Shown here piece by piece: positions 34,725 through 46,455 of a stretch of 64,000 nucleotides of DNA. The notes below the pieces were generated by a model, which searched no databases, was not told where the DNA came from, and saw nothing but the letters and a program-made list of their open reading frames with translations. The DNA comes from Rhizomys pruinosus (taxonomy: Eukaryota > Chordata > Mammalia > Rodentia > Spalacidae), in contig VZQC01004563.1 of assembly GCA_009823505.1 (NCBI GenBank), positions 170,085-234,084 of the forward strand. The letters run 5' to 3'. Within the stretch, counting starts at the first letter, position 1. Each line of letters opens with the position of its first letter. Made by a program: the position numbers and the translations under genes.

Positions 34725-35080
34725 CAACTATTTTAAAATTTCCTTTCTAAGTCTCCTATTAAACTGAATAGATACATTCTGTATGTAGAATGGAAAGTTG
34801 CTTCAAAATATCTGCTCTCCTATATATTCTTTATAGCCAATGCTAATTAAAGTAATTTGCAGGGCACTGCATATTGGTTAAGCAAACAAGAGTGTAGTAA
34901 GTTTCATAAAACAAACTGCTATTTTAAAGTTTTCTTTCTAACTTTCCTGTTAAAATAAGGAGATACACTCTTCATATAGAATGTAAAGTTATTTACAGAT
35001 AACCTGACCTACTATACATTCTTTATAGCCATTGCTAAACAAAATAATTTGTAGGGAATGTATATTTGTTAAGCAAGCCT
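34725..35080. repeat. Old tandem duplication, about 165-bp units
   Basis: Unit 1 (about 34725-34890) and unit 2 (about 34916-35080) share CTATTTTAAA, ATTCTTTATAGCCA(A/T)TGCTAA and GTTAAGCAA(A/G)C in the same order with about 191-bp offset. By eye they are roughly 80 percent alike, so the event is old. Confidence 0.8.
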
Positions 35081-35221
35081 TACCTCGACTTCCTCAACTG
35101 TAATCTTCCTTTGACATGACCCTAAAACAAAGACCTTGCATAGATGGATATGAAAACTTGTTCAGTATAAGATTCTTGATTCTGCCATTTGGAAGCATTT
35201 ACATAAAGGGGTTAACAAAAC

Positions 35222-35254
35222 ACAAACACAGACACACAGACACACACACACACA

Positions 35255-35296
<42 letters not shown>
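35222..35296. repeat. (CA)n microsatellite
   Basis: ACAC repeat with some GACA interruptions at its start, long pure CA run at the end. Confidence 0.97.
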
Positions 35297-35570
35297 ATAT
35301 GCACATATCCCTAAGTTAAATACTTCCCTGGTTTCCACTAGAGAAGCTTCCAGGAGTCCTTTAGCAAATTGCTGACTGAGGTCATGACTGAGTGTTCAAA
35401 AATTAATGAGCTTGTGAATCAGAAACCTACAAACATGACCTCATTTTTTGCCTTGTGTTACCTCAAACTATTTGTAGCAAGAAATGACTCCAAATATCTC
35501 ATATTTTAAATAAGGCAAAAGGCCTAGATTGAAAGTTTTTCCAGCCAGGTAATGGATTGGTAATCTAGTC

Positions 35571-35574
<4 letters not shown>

Positions 35575-35645
<71 letters not shown>
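35575..35645. repeat. (TA)n(GT)n microsatellite
   Basis: ATATAT followed by an almost pure GT run, with one GG interruption. It is complementary to the (CA)n about 280 bp upstream. Confidence 0.97.
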
Positions 35646-35646
<1 letters not shown>

Positions 35647-35649
35647 TCT

Positions 35650-36530
35650 ACACTTTAGTATTCTGAACAGAGTACTGAACAAATCTGCAAAGCCGAATAA
35701 TAATGTCTCCCTGCAGGTTGCACACACTGCTTGAATCAGGAGGTTTTGATTACATGGAACCACTGAGAATATGATTGTTAATTCCTCATACATATGAGCA
35801 GAATAAAAGGGATCACTCTGGAAAGATGATTAGAAACTTAGAGGGAAATGGATTAAAAATCAAAAATTCAAAAAAGACAAAATACAAGAAGAATGTGTTT
35901 CTGTGTGCTTTCGTTTCCCCACATACACTAAGAAAATTAAAATTTACTCAGTCAAGTGTAGCAATAACTCAGTGACCTTGCCCAGCCAGGGATGGGGTGA
36001 ACTTCACAAACACAGTTTCTGATTGATTGCTTAAAATCTTATCTGTTCACACTTTAAAAGCCTCTCTAAAACCTATATTGCATTTTTAGCTAGAGATGGA
36101 TCTCAGTGCCTATCATGAATAAGAGCCTCAGTTCAAACCTAGTTCATAACAATAATATTGCAAATGTATCTATACATGCATATATACATTTATTACATTT
36201 TTAAATCCCATTGATACATAGTACTAACATCAATCCTTTATGATTTCAAGTAGATATTTTCTTAAATTAATAGAAGGTACTCAATTTGCCTATGACCAAG
36301 CTATGTAAAATGTAATTCTCACACTTTAGCATTAATATTCATGATACAGCCTTGCTTATGATTAACAGAACTTCTCAGTATCAGCATCCAAACAAATCCA
36401 TGGTAGCATAACATACAGCAGCTTCTGAACTCCAGTTCAATAGTCTCTCCACATGCCTGCTGTCAAGACTCATGACAAACACTAATCAATCAGTGCTTTG
36501 ACTCAGAGTGTCTAGGGATCCTGAATGTTT
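35650..36530. other. Unique non-coding stretch
   Basis: An ID-like fragment may exist at about 36090-36170. Otherwise nothing recognised. Confidence 0.3.
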
Positions 36531-36534
36531 CATA

Positions 36535-37410
36535 TATATGAGTCATGTAACCTCTGACCTTTAATGTTCAACTTCTTTCACTTTCCGTAATAGTGATGTC
36601 CATCCATTTTATACCATAGGACTTTAACTTTTTTCATAGCTAAATATTATTCTATTGTCTACATAAAACATTGTTAATCATTTTATTTGTTTATGGATGA
36701 TTGGGATGTTTCCACTGTTGGGGTTTTAAGAATAGTGCTAACAAAAATAATGGTGATGCAGACATGTGAGTGTAAATATCTGTTTAACTATTTCAAATTA
36801 TTTGGGGTGTTTATTAGGTAGTGTTGTTGTAATATAAGTTTTTGAGGAACCACCAGGCCCACTTTGTTGAATTTATATTTTCTTGATCACAGCTGTGCCA
36901 TTTTACTGGCCACCAGCAGTGTACATGCACTGCATTTTACTAGCCACCAGCAGTGCACATGCACTGCATTTTACTGGCCACACGCAGCCCACACTTACTG
37001 CATTTTACTAGCCACCAGCAGAGCACACACACTGCATTTTACTAACCACCAGCAGCACACACACACACTGCATTTTACTAGCTACCAGCAGAGCACACAT
37101 ACTGCATTTTACTGACCACCAGCAGCACACACACTGCATTTTACTGGCCACCAGCAGTGCACACTCACTGCATTTTACTGGCCACCAACAGCACACACAC
37201 ACTGCATTTTACTGGCCACCAGCAGTGCACACTCACTGCATTTTGCTGGCCACCAACAGCACACACACACTGCATTTTACTGGCCACCAGCAGTGTACAC
37301 TCACAGCATTTTTTTCATGTCCTCACCAACCCTCTTTCTGCTTTTCATGGCAGTCAGCTTACTATGATGTCATATGTTTACTATGATTTACATTTATTCT
37401 TTCCTAATGG
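36535..37410 (-). mobile_element. Old L1 ORF2 3' part, antisense, expanded
   Basis: Antisense old L1: GTGATGTCCATCCATTTTAT, AATAGTGCTAACAAAAATAA, GTTTTTGAGGAACCACCAGG, then after the minisatellite TCATGTCCTCACCAACCCTC. This is the mammalian L1 order around the CACCAACAGTG...CATCCTC..CC block. A 34-bp unit at that block has expanded 12-fold. Confidence 0.8.
36899..37306. repeat. Minisatellite, 12 units of 34 bp, within L1
   Basis: Unit of the form CATTTTACTGGCCACCAGCA + GTGCACACTCACTG. Unit starts are at 36899, 36933, 36967, 37001, 37035, 37071, 37105, 37137, 37171, 37205, 37239 and 37273 (spacing 34, with one 36 and one 32). In the right half, AGCAGTG and AACAGCA units alternate, giving a 68-bp dimer. 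Open frames across it on both strands are artefacts of the repeat. Confidence 0.96.
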
Positions 37411-37696
37411 CTAATGCTTTGAAGTGTGTTTGCATGTTGGACACATTACTTGAAACAGTTCCTATTCCAGTTCTTGGCTGCATTTTAATTGCTTATTCAT
37501 TTCCTTTCCAATGGAGTCATGAGTGTTTTTTATCAATGCCTAACAAGTATCAGCTGCTGAAAAAGGCTCTGATCCTTAAAACAAATAGATTCTGGGGTCC
37601 CTTTCTCATTTTCTTTCAAAATTCAAGTCAAAGTCAAATCAATAATTCTAGATTTTGTTTACTTTGAGAACCAGCACTCATAACTCTGTCTTTAAG

Positions 37697-37831
37697 TTTT
37701 TTTGTTTTTTTTTCGAGACAGGGTCTCCCTGTAGCCCCACTGGAACTCGCTCTGTAGACGAGGCTGGCCTTGAACTCACAGAGATCTACCCAAGTGCTGG
37801 GATTAAATGCATGAGCCACCATGCCCAGCAT
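37697..37831 (-). mobile_element. B1 SINE, antisense, internal deletion
   Basis: T-run, CGAGACAGGGTCTCCC, CTCGCTCTGTAGACGAGG, then GATCTACC joined directly to CAAGTGCTGG (the usual CTGCCTCTGCCTCC block is missing), ending CATGCCCAGC. Confidence 0.93.
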
Positions 37832-37839
37832 TTTTTTTA

Positions 37840-39120
37840 CATGCAGTGTTCATATTATAGTTCAATATTCAATACTACATTCAATATTATGGCTCCGCTG
37901 TGACTTGTGCTTATTCTCTTCCATAGCCCCCAGACCTCCTTGAACTCATACACAGACAGGGGTAAAGAAGCTTCGGGGAGCTGGCCACACTCATCCTTCC
38001 ATGAACTGGAGGAAGATCCCCTCCATCAAGGTAATTACTTTCAACATGACTGCAGTCACAAGCTTGATTAATTCATGTCAACTTTATTATCTCCTCCCTG
38101 CATCTTACTTTCAGAAACCAGCAAATGACAATGTATGGTGACCTCAAAATTTAATTGATGAATAATAAAATATATTTTATTAATAAAGCATCAGGGAAAA
38201 GGGGGGCTTTTCAAGTTTGACTTTCTCCTGTATAGAAATGCACCATAAATAACTGGAAAAAGCTCCCCTAATTTATATATCTTCCTTTCCAAAGATACCC
38301 AGTGTGGAATACAATTATTCCTCTCACTAAGCAATGTGGGATTTTAGTTTATTCAAAAAGGTTCTTACTACTTATTCCACATGTCAACAAAACTATTTTT
38401 GCATGCAAAAGGAGACTCAGTAAACTGCAGGAGCCACTTTCAAAAATCTGTCCCCTGAGAATGTGAGTGAATATCATGATATTGGTTAATTAAATGTGAA
38501 GCACATGATGTTAGTAAGATGATTATCTCATTACTTTATTGCAGGAAAGCATATAGGTGTCCATATATAATTTAGTATTACTGGCTCCAATGCGCGATTC
38601 TGCATTGGAGTTGTCCCCTTGATGAATAGGCTAACTTGTGAAAGTGCTAGTATTTTTCCTGTTGAAGTCAAGCCCATTACCCTTGCCCATATGTCTGTAA
38701 TGAGAGTGACTGGAAATACAGATACCTTGTATCTGCAAGGTGTCAGCTCTGCGTCTCTCCTAATGGCTTCCCATTATTTTCTTTCAAAAAAGAAAAAAAA
38801 AAGTCTTTTAGAAAAATACTAGATACTCATGCAAAACCCTGTTAAATTAACAGTTCTTCATGTTATAATGCACCATAATAGAACTCCTTTCATTCCTGCT
38901 TATGTTCACACAGCTGAAATCATTATTCAATCTCAGACATATGGCTGAATTCCTATCCACTTTCTTCTTAAAAGACATTTGCCTCTCCTTGCTTAATTTC
39001 TCAAGTTTTCATTTACAATGGGTTGTTATAGACAACTTCACTTGAGCTATTTTTCTTTCTCCATTTTTCTTATTCTTTTTCTCTCTGTTCCTCTCTCTAA
39101 TTCTTTTTGATTCTTTTCAA
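37840..39120. other. Unique non-coding stretch
   Basis: No repeat family or gene recognised. A short block near 37930-38060 is relatively GC-rich. Confidence 0.35.
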
Positions 39121-39124
39121 TTTT

Positions 39125-39338
39125 TTTTTAGTTTTTCTTTTGTCAGTATGAATGTTTTACTTACATGTATGTAAGTGCACCATGTGCATGTAATGCCTAC
39201 AGAAGAGGCTGTCATATCATATGAATCTGCAATTACACATGGATGTTACCCACCATGTGGCTAATGGAAATCAAAGTTGGGTCCTCTGCATCAGCAGCCA
39301 GTGCTCTTAACCACTGGACCATTTACCCAATCCCTCTA
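39125..39338 (-). mobile_element. Old B3-like SINE, antisense
   Basis: Antisense order: TTACATGTATGTAAGTGCAC, CAGAAGAGGCTGTCATATCA, CACCATGTGGCTAATGGAAA, GGGTCCTCTGCATCAGCAGC, GTGCTCTTAACCACTGGACC. The last is the complement of box A. Confidence 0.85.
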
Positions 39339-39489
39339 TTCTTTCTGAGTTTGAGTTTATTCTTGGAATTCATCTATGACATTAGAAGAACTAGGAAATA
39401 AAGAATGCAATGCCAATTAAAAACTTCAAATCATGTTATTTATTTCATATATACTTTTAAATAACTTTATATTAGAACATACTTCCTTC

Positions 39490-39495
<6 letters not shown>

Positions 39496-39538
<43 letters not shown>
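39496..39538. repeat. (TC)n microsatellite
   Basis: Pure TC dinucleotide run. Confidence 0.97.
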
Positions 39539-39539
<1 letters not shown>

Positions 39540-39543
<4 letters not shown>

Positions 39544-41700
39544 CTATTAGAAACATCTGCTGACCCATAATATATGAAAATAGAGACGATATGACAGGAG
39601 GCTGACACATATTTTTTTCATATGAGTTACTTCATTTTGTTATAAAATTGTGTGAAGATGGTAAAGCTGGTATATTTTTTGAATTAAAGCATTATTACGA
39701 AGAAAGGTAGAATGCATAATATTAGCATTCTTACAGATGTTTACAATATACATCCTGTTCTCTGTATAACTTATCAATGCAATTTAGTTTTTGCTTATTG
39801 AAGATATAAACTAATGCAAAGACCTCAGTGAGCAAATCCATATCCAGAAATATTGAAGAATGTGCTGAAGATTCTCAGCATCTATGCATTTAAAATTGTT
39901 TAAGAACCATTAGTAATGTGGGAAATGTGGAAAATATTCAGAATGTTTTTGAAAGTGACAAAAGCCAAAATTATAGAAGTTCATCAATATGGACTACAAA
40001 CCATAACTTTTTTATGAGTAACGAAAAGTAACAGCTCTAGAGGGGTCAATAAAGTTATTGTAGATCCTGAGCAATTCATTCTGAAGCCAATAAATGAGTA
40101 AAAAATGAGTTACAACTCTCACATCTTTCTTCTTACAAAATATAAAGTTCTTTTATTCAGTCCATGATTCTTGAATCCTTACCTGTCTGGATTATAATTT
40201 CAGGGAGTTTGAGGAATTCTGAAGATAACCAAGAAAAACACATCTTACCATAATGTAGGATTTGTGGACACAAACTTTCAGTAGAGGTGCAGAGGAGGGG
40301 AAAGTGATCAAAGGGGAATTTTGTCTTTACATCACTCAGTAGTACTGATAATATTTTATGTGTTAGAGATTAATAAAAAGCACACTAACTTGGGATCACA
40401 TTTGCAAGCAGATATTATCTCACTTATTCTAAAATTAGTTAAATACCAGACTATAATCATAGACTTTTGAGGTTTTATGCAGGGCAGGTGGTTTCTAAAT
40501 GGATAACATCTCTTTGTAGCACTTTTTTTTTTCTAAAAGGAGTATTTGTAAAACCTGGGACTTGATGGAAATAGGACTTGGAATCATTGAGTTTCACCTT
40601 GCTGTGAGGAAGGAAAAAAAGATAGGGGCCAAGGAGTAGAGACCAAAGATGGTCAGTTTGTGTAACGAATGATCTTCTGAACCAATTTTAAATAATTCAA
40701 ATTGGCTACAGCTTCATATTTATCTGAAACTGCAGCCAAATGGCAGAGAATCTTTAAGACCAAGATTTTATACAGGTGCGAATAAGGACACAACATTTGC
40801 CTATTTGTGGAGAATGGGGTAGGAAAAGTCAAAATAATAGATCAGTAAAGGGAAAATAATATATTACCTGTTAAATTGGTGGAGAAAGACAATACCACCT
40901 TTGATACATGCCCTGGTCATGTTCAACAAGTGATGACTGTTTCCTTCCTACAAAAAGATTCATGGTGAGACCTAGAGCGGATTCCTTATTGTCAGTAAAC
41001 AGAAATCTAGTTGCATAGTCTTTTAATAGGTTGAGAGCAAGTCAGGTGAGAGTTTTGAGCCTTAGGTTGATTGATTAATTTTTCTAAATAATGTTTAGGT
41101 ATTGCTGTCTGGGGTTCATTTTTGTTGTTGTTGTTGTGGCATCCTTTCTTACACTTCTATTCTTGGTGTTCCCTGAATATTCAACATAAGTAGTTTAGTA
41201 CCAGAGTGTTTCAAAAGTTTCTGGCACTGCCAAACATAGTTAATGTAGTTTTTAGTTGGGCAATCTCTAAAGGTTCCAGCTTGAGTAAAAACTCTATTGA
41301 GTTAAAATATAGTGAAATTTTTAGCAATGTACACACATATTTTCTAGAAACAAACACATAGAAAGACAAATGACCAACGAAGAACTCAACAATTATATAT
41401 GAAGAACTTAAACAACTCCATGATGTGACTTATGATTTATTTATCTATATATATATATATTAATATATAATATATATATAATTCTGATGTTAGAATAATT
41501 TCTATACATCAGAATTATTTCATTTTAGAAAGAAGAAAGAAAGATAAATAGCCAGTAGTATAAATCTTGGAGAAAAAGAATGATTTGTAGAATGGTGGGG
41601 AAACATGCTTTATCAGGTAAAGAAATAATAAATCTTGTCTTTGTCTAACATCAATTACAGAAATGTATTAAGGATGGATGTATAATACATAGCAGAAAAG
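39540..41700. other. Long unique non-coding stretch
   Basis: No SINE or L1 recognised. A (TA)n patch lies at 41446-41480, and the flanking ATAATTCTGATGTTAGAATA / CATCAGAATTATTT sequences form a small inverted repeat. No gene is seen. Confidence 0.35.
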
Positions 41701-41704
41701 GAAG

Positions 41705-41872
41705 ATGCTGGGGAAAAAGAACTTTTTGTACAAGCCTGGTGATGTGAATCGATCCCTGGAGTGAATGTTATGGGGGAGGGAAACAATACCCAAAAGTTGT
41801 CCTCTGCCCTCCAAACATATGCCATGGCATGCAAGTTCACACACATACTAATAATAAATAAACTATTTTAAA
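41705..41872 (+). mobile_element. RSINE1-like SINE, diverged
   Basis: CAAGCCTGGTGATGTGAATC, GATCCCTGGAGTGAATG, AAGTTGTCCTCTGCCCTCCA, TGCCATGGCATGCAAGTTCA, with an A-rich tail. The 5' head is degraded. Confidence 0.75.
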
Positions 41873-42108
41873 ATAAGAAAACAATTGAGCTGGTTTGAAA
41901 AGTATATTACTTAACATCTTAAATTATATGCCACTAATTTAAACTAATTTGGCCACCTATAATAATATTTTTAATAAACAGTATCACACAAAGTTAAAAG
42001 GCAGATATTTAAAATTATATCTTTTTGAAAAACTAAACTCCAGCATCTGGTATCATTTGTTTTCTTGATCCTAGCCATTCTTGTTGGAGTGAGATGATAT
42101 CTTAAAGT

Positions 42109-42710
42109 AAACCCTTAGAAGACTGAAAATGAGCCTACCATCTCACCCAGTCATACCATTCCTGGGTATATACACACAAGACTCATCCTACTGCAGAGAT
42201 ACATGCACAGCCATGTTTATTGCAGCTCTCTTCACAATACCAAAGAGTTGGAACCAACCCAAGTGCCCCTCAACCAACAAGTGGGTAGAGAGAATGTGGT
42301 ACAGCTATACAATGGAGTTCTATGCAGAGATAAAAATGACATCGGGCTGGAGAGATGGCCTAGCGGTTAAGAGCACTGACTGCTCTTGCAGAGGACCCAG
42401 GTTCGATCCCCAGCACCCACATGGCAGCTGAGAACAGTCCGTAACTCCAATTCCAGAACTCCAGTTCCAGGGGAATCCGATGCCCTCTTCTGACCTCCGC
42501 GGCATTGCATGACACGGGTGCACAAACCTACATGCAGACAGTACATTCATACACATAAAATAAATAAATAAATAAATAAAATTAAAAAAAATAAAGATGA
42601 CATCATGAACTTTGCAGGTAAATGGATGGAACTAGAAGATATTATGCTAAGTGAGGTAACAGTCCCAGAAAAACAAATGATGAATGGTATCCCTCATTTG
42701 TGGATGTTAG
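42109..42710 (+). pseudogene. L1 ORF2 C-terminus split by a SINE
   Basis: The frame reads from the post-Cys region (GIYTQDSSYCRDTCTAMFIA, AALFTIPKSWNQPKCPSTNK) to EFYAEIKM, is interrupted by the SINE and its duplicated target, then resumes (NFAGKWM-like) to the stop. Without the SINE it would be a short C-terminal fragment only. Confidence 0.85.
42344..42590 (+). mobile_element. B3-like SINE, young subfamily, nested in L1
   Basis: Box A TGGCCTAGCGG, box B GGTTCGATCCC. The internal duplication is present but 3 bp shorter (CCAATTCCAGAACTCCAGTT). Target-site duplication ATAAA(A/G)ATGACATC at 42330-42343 and 42591-42604. Confidence 0.96.
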
Positions 42711-43269
42711 CATCAAGCAAGGCAAACTGAGTAACATTAATGTTACATTTCTCTTTATCTAAATGCAACTGTACTCTTAGACTCTGAATCCCTTAAGGGA
42801 CTCTAGAATTAACCAACTAACTATTTTCAGAATTTATAATTTTGGTACAAGGGTGGAGGATATGTTTGTATATTTTAGAACAATACAAAATTGAAAGGGA
42901 AAATGTGGATCCCAAAATATGATTTGGAAATAACATATAGTTCATTTTTAGAGGACATGATTTTAGTACATGTGTGACATACATAAATACATATGGTGAA
43001 ACAATACGGATTGGAGGGAACAACAACAAAAGAACTGGGACAGGGAACTGACTGAAGCAGTAGAGTTCTCCCCCCCACCCCCACCCCCAAAAAAAACCCA
43101 AATAATCCTCTACTTTGAAAAACTTTGAAAAGTCTCAGAAGGGTAAACAGGACATGTATGGCAGACTGCATGAACTTGGGAGGGGAGGGGGGTATGGAGG
43201 GGGAAATGAGTCTGGATTGAACTGAGAAGTGATGTAGGAAATGCACAAATCTTCATAAAAGATAAAAAG

Positions 43270-43640
43270 TTGCTCATATAAACTTATAGCAGTGGTGACA
43301 GCAGGCACAAGATCCATGCAAACTCAAACCAGATAAAGACTTATCATCAAAGTGGGGAAGTTGGTAAGAATTCAAAACCTTAGCTGAGGAGGTATTTGAA
43401 ACTGATGACTAGTGGAAGAAGGATAATTGATTTTCTTTAAGGGAGTGACATTAGATGGGTTGAATAGTGGACGGACTTACATTGGAGACAACAATTTGGG
43501 TCAATAGGCCTTAACATATTTGACAGAATGCAGAAAATCTGGTGTGGGGGGTGTAGGCAGTAGGGGTAGAGATAGTGGTGGGGTTCAAATATAATTAAGA
43601 TGTATTGTATGAAATTTGTAATAATTAAATAAAAATATTT
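43270..43640 (+). mobile_element. Lx-like L1 3' UTR remnant
   Basis: ACAGCAGGCACAAGATCCAT, TTTAAGGGAGTGACATTAGA, GGCCTTAACATATTTGACAG and a G-rich GGGGGGTGTAGGCAGTAGGG tract, ending in AATTAAATAAAAATATTT. The order parallels 45.6-45.97 kb and rodent Lx 3' UTRs as I know them. Confidence 0.65.
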
Positions 43641-43644
43641 AAAA

Positions 43645-43948
43645 GAAATGAAACAAAAATGAAAGTAATGAAAGTAATGAAAGTTTAAAAAAAGAAAGAA
43701 AAAATATGTGTGTTTCAATTGGAAAATCAATAGATGTCAGAAAATAAGTTACAGGGCACGGGTGGGGGAGTATAAGAGTGGGGAGATATAAGCCAGTCAT
43801 ATAAAGGAGGAACATGGAATAATAGAATAGGAAGTGTTAAATAGGGTGGAGAATGAGAAAGCAGATAGTTAATGGAATATGGGGAAGTATACTTAGTACT
43901 AAAAACCTTGGAAAAAGTCAGATGGAAATCTACCCATAGAGAAGCTTT

Positions 43949-43995
<47 letters not shown>

Positions 43996-44211
43996 ATTAT
44001 ATATTATATAAAGATATTAAATGGAGTTATTCTGTAATAGGGATTCTGTGATGCTATGTGGAAAACCAACTACTATTATATGTATTTGTGTGTATTTATG
44101 GTTTTGTGTGTGAGTGTGTGTGTGTGTGTATCAATGTGTGCATTCACTAATGGAAATTAATACTGTGGAAGAATATATTTCAGTCAAATACAGCCATGTA
44201 CAAAGATGCAG
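43645..44211. repeat. AT-rich with (TA)n and (GT)n
   Basis: (TA)n at about 43953-43996 and GT-rich 44100-44130. The rest is unclassified. Confidence 0.7.
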
Positions 44212-44225
44212 AAATTATCTTTCTA

Positions 44226-44462
44226 GGGGCTGGAGAGATAGCCTAGCGGTTAAGAGCACCGACTGCTCTTGCGGAGGACCCGAGTCCGATCTCCAGCACC
44301 CACATGGCAGCTGAGAACCGTCTGTAACTCCAATTCCAGGAGAACTCCAGTTCCAGGGGAATCGAGACCCTCTCTGACCTCTGTGGCATTGTGCAACACG
44401 GGTGCACAAACATACATGCAGACAGTACACTCAGACACATACAAAAATGAATAAAATTAAAA
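44226..44462 (+). mobile_element. B3-like SINE, young subfamily
   Basis: Box A TAGCCTAGCGG, box B slightly mutated (AGTCCGATCTC), internal duplication present. Target-site duplication AAATTATCTTTCTA at 44212-44225 and 44463-44476. Confidence 0.96.
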
Positions 44463-44639
44463 AAATTATCTTTCTAGACATTAATGCAAAAGGTACAGGA
44501 CCACAAAGAACAAGTGAAATAATTCTGTTTTTATAGAATGAGGAATCAAATGTGATTGGAGTGTAGCACCCAGGAGAGAGAATTAAAAGAAATAGCATAA
44601 GTGTTCAACACAGAGCCCAATGGACTCTAGGACGATTAG

Positions 44640-45975
44640 TGGAGTGGCTACATGGGAATCTGAATAAATATGTTTGAAAATTACAATAGTATTCTCCAAA
44701 CTCTAAGAGATATCCTTCAGGGACGTAGCTTCCAGGTCAGCTCCAGCTCACTTTCTCCAAGTCCTGTGTCCTGTCTTCAGCAAATGGGTCTTACTGTCAA
44801 ATTCTGGGAGGCAATGAAGGACTGTGGCAATAGACTATGTCATTTTGGGAGTCAATTGGACTACCTTGGCCAACAAGTCAAAGGGAAGTTTCTCCTGTCT
44901 GGCACTATTTCTTGTAATATAGCCTTCAGCTATATACATGGATTCATGAAAAGATATTGAATGTGTAATTTTTCAGCAGATTTTTGAACTAATTCGTTTC
45001 TTTCTGTTTTTTACACCATGTAAGAATCTAAGGGAGAACATTAATCGATGGTACATTCCCAGGTTTAAGGCACAATAACCACAAAAATTGGACTGTCACA
45101 GCAAGCTATTTTACCTTGGGGTAATCAACAGCTACTAAATTGGACCTAAGGGACACTCAATGGCAAGGAACTCATTTGTGGTACTGAAAACATAGCAAAA
45201 TACACATGGCCGGAGAGGTCATAGATCTTAGAGGCTGTCACATTCCAACACAAACTGTAATTTCTTACTATGTGCTAAATATGGACCCTTATATTTACAG
45301 ATAAGTATGCCAGTCACCACTCATCAAAGAAGCTTCTTTTGCAACAGACAGAGACTATTATTACAGATTTCCAAAAACTGGTCACACACTGAGATTAAGT
45401 GTCTGTGAAAAGACCAAACCTTAAAAAAAAGCACATCTACAATGGAACCTCTATACCTAAGGCTCATGAACGCAGTTTCCTCATGCAACAGAGGCCAGGC
45501 AATGAACCTTGGGTTGAGAGACCATTGTGGTAGAGAGGGTGGAAAGATTGCAAGAGCCAGAGGAAGAGGAGCATAGCCATATGGAAATAGAGTCCCACAG
45601 CCTCCTGGGACTATATGGATTTACAAAAATGGTGACAGCATGCACAAGACCCATGCAAACTCAAGCAGACAATAACCTAGCATAAAAATGTGGAAATGGG
45701 CAGTGGGCCCCAGTGTTAGATGAAGAACTAATGGGCCATTAAATACTACTGGGTGAAGAAGAGCTGATCTTTTTAAAAGGGAGTGTTTCTAGATAGGCTG
45801 GCTAGACTCCACTGGATAAACTTGCACTGTCTTCAGGGGATACCAATTTGACTTGATAGGCCTTGATATAAATGACAAAATGCATGAAATCTAGTGGAAG
45901 GGAAGCACTGGGGAAGAGGGCATAAAGATGTTTTGTATGAAAAAAACAAAAATTCAATTGAAATGTATTTTAAAA
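44640..45975 (+). mobile_element. Lx-like L1 3' region
   Basis: Sense sequence with landmarks of rodent Lx-type L1 3' UTR: ATCAAAGAAGCTTCTTTTGC, ACAGACAGAGACTATTATTA, CCTAAGGCTCATGAACGCAG, GGTGGAAAGATTGCAAGAGC, ACAGCATGCACAAGACCCAT. It ends in ATGAAAAAAACAAAAATTC. The upstream part (44640-45290) may be coding-derived but is decayed. Stops occur in all frames. Confidence 0.65.
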
Positions 45976-46128
45976 GGCACTTCTAAAAATTATAATAAAT
46001 GAAATTATTATTTTCTGAGAATTTAGTATAAGAGAACTGTTTACTTTCATTCCTCTCTCTATTTATCTAATTATTCCCATGTCCCCCCAATATCTTTCAG
46101 TATATTGACTTCATATTTAATTACTATT

Positions 46129-46130
46129 GT

Positions 46131-46169
<39 letters not shown>

Positions 46170-46172
46170 GTA
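46129..46172. repeat. (TA)n microsatellite
   Basis: TA run with a few TG interruptions. Confidence 0.95.
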
Positions 46173-46254
46173 TTTATGTTCTTATATAAATGTGTATGAA
46201 ATATAAACAACATACTGAGTTCATTTACTGATTCTAGAATGTGTATATGTTTAG

Positions 46255-46455
46255 GGCTGACCCCTTAGAAACCTGTCAGGGAGCTTGTCAGGAAACTGCA
46301 CCCATGCAATCTCAACAGTGTGGCTGCTTAAACAAGAATGACATAATAAAACCAGCTGGCATGCCATCACCAATGGGGGGAGTTTCACAAGTTCCCACCT
46401 TCAGATGAAGAGCTGCAGGCAATTAATAGCTGTTGTGAGAGCAAGAAAAATATTG
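46255..46455 (+). mobile_element. Lx-like L1 3' UTR fragment
   Basis: AAACTGCACCCATGCAATCT, CAACAGTGTGGCTGCTTAAA and AGATGAAGAGCTGCAGGCAA, matching the same zone as 54.57-54.87 kb and known rodent Lx 3' UTR order. Confidence 0.7.

Larger units (their letters stand above)
42036..43262 (+). mobile_element. L1 3' end with short 5' inversion
   Basis: About 42039-42104 is antisense ORF2 (CCAGCATCTGGTATCATTTG, GGAGTGAGATGATATCTTA). From about 42109 the sequence is sense ORF2, stop TAG at 42708-42710, then a 3' UTR ending in the terminal block and ATAAAAGATAAAAA. Roughly 100 bp of ORF2 between the two parts is missing, as expected for twin priming with a junction deletion. A SINE has inserted at 42344-42590. 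Confidence 0.85.

Noticed and set aside
36864..37414. Repeat-containing open frames on both strands
   Set aside because: They come from the 34-bp minisatellite; the same period keeps frames open by chance.
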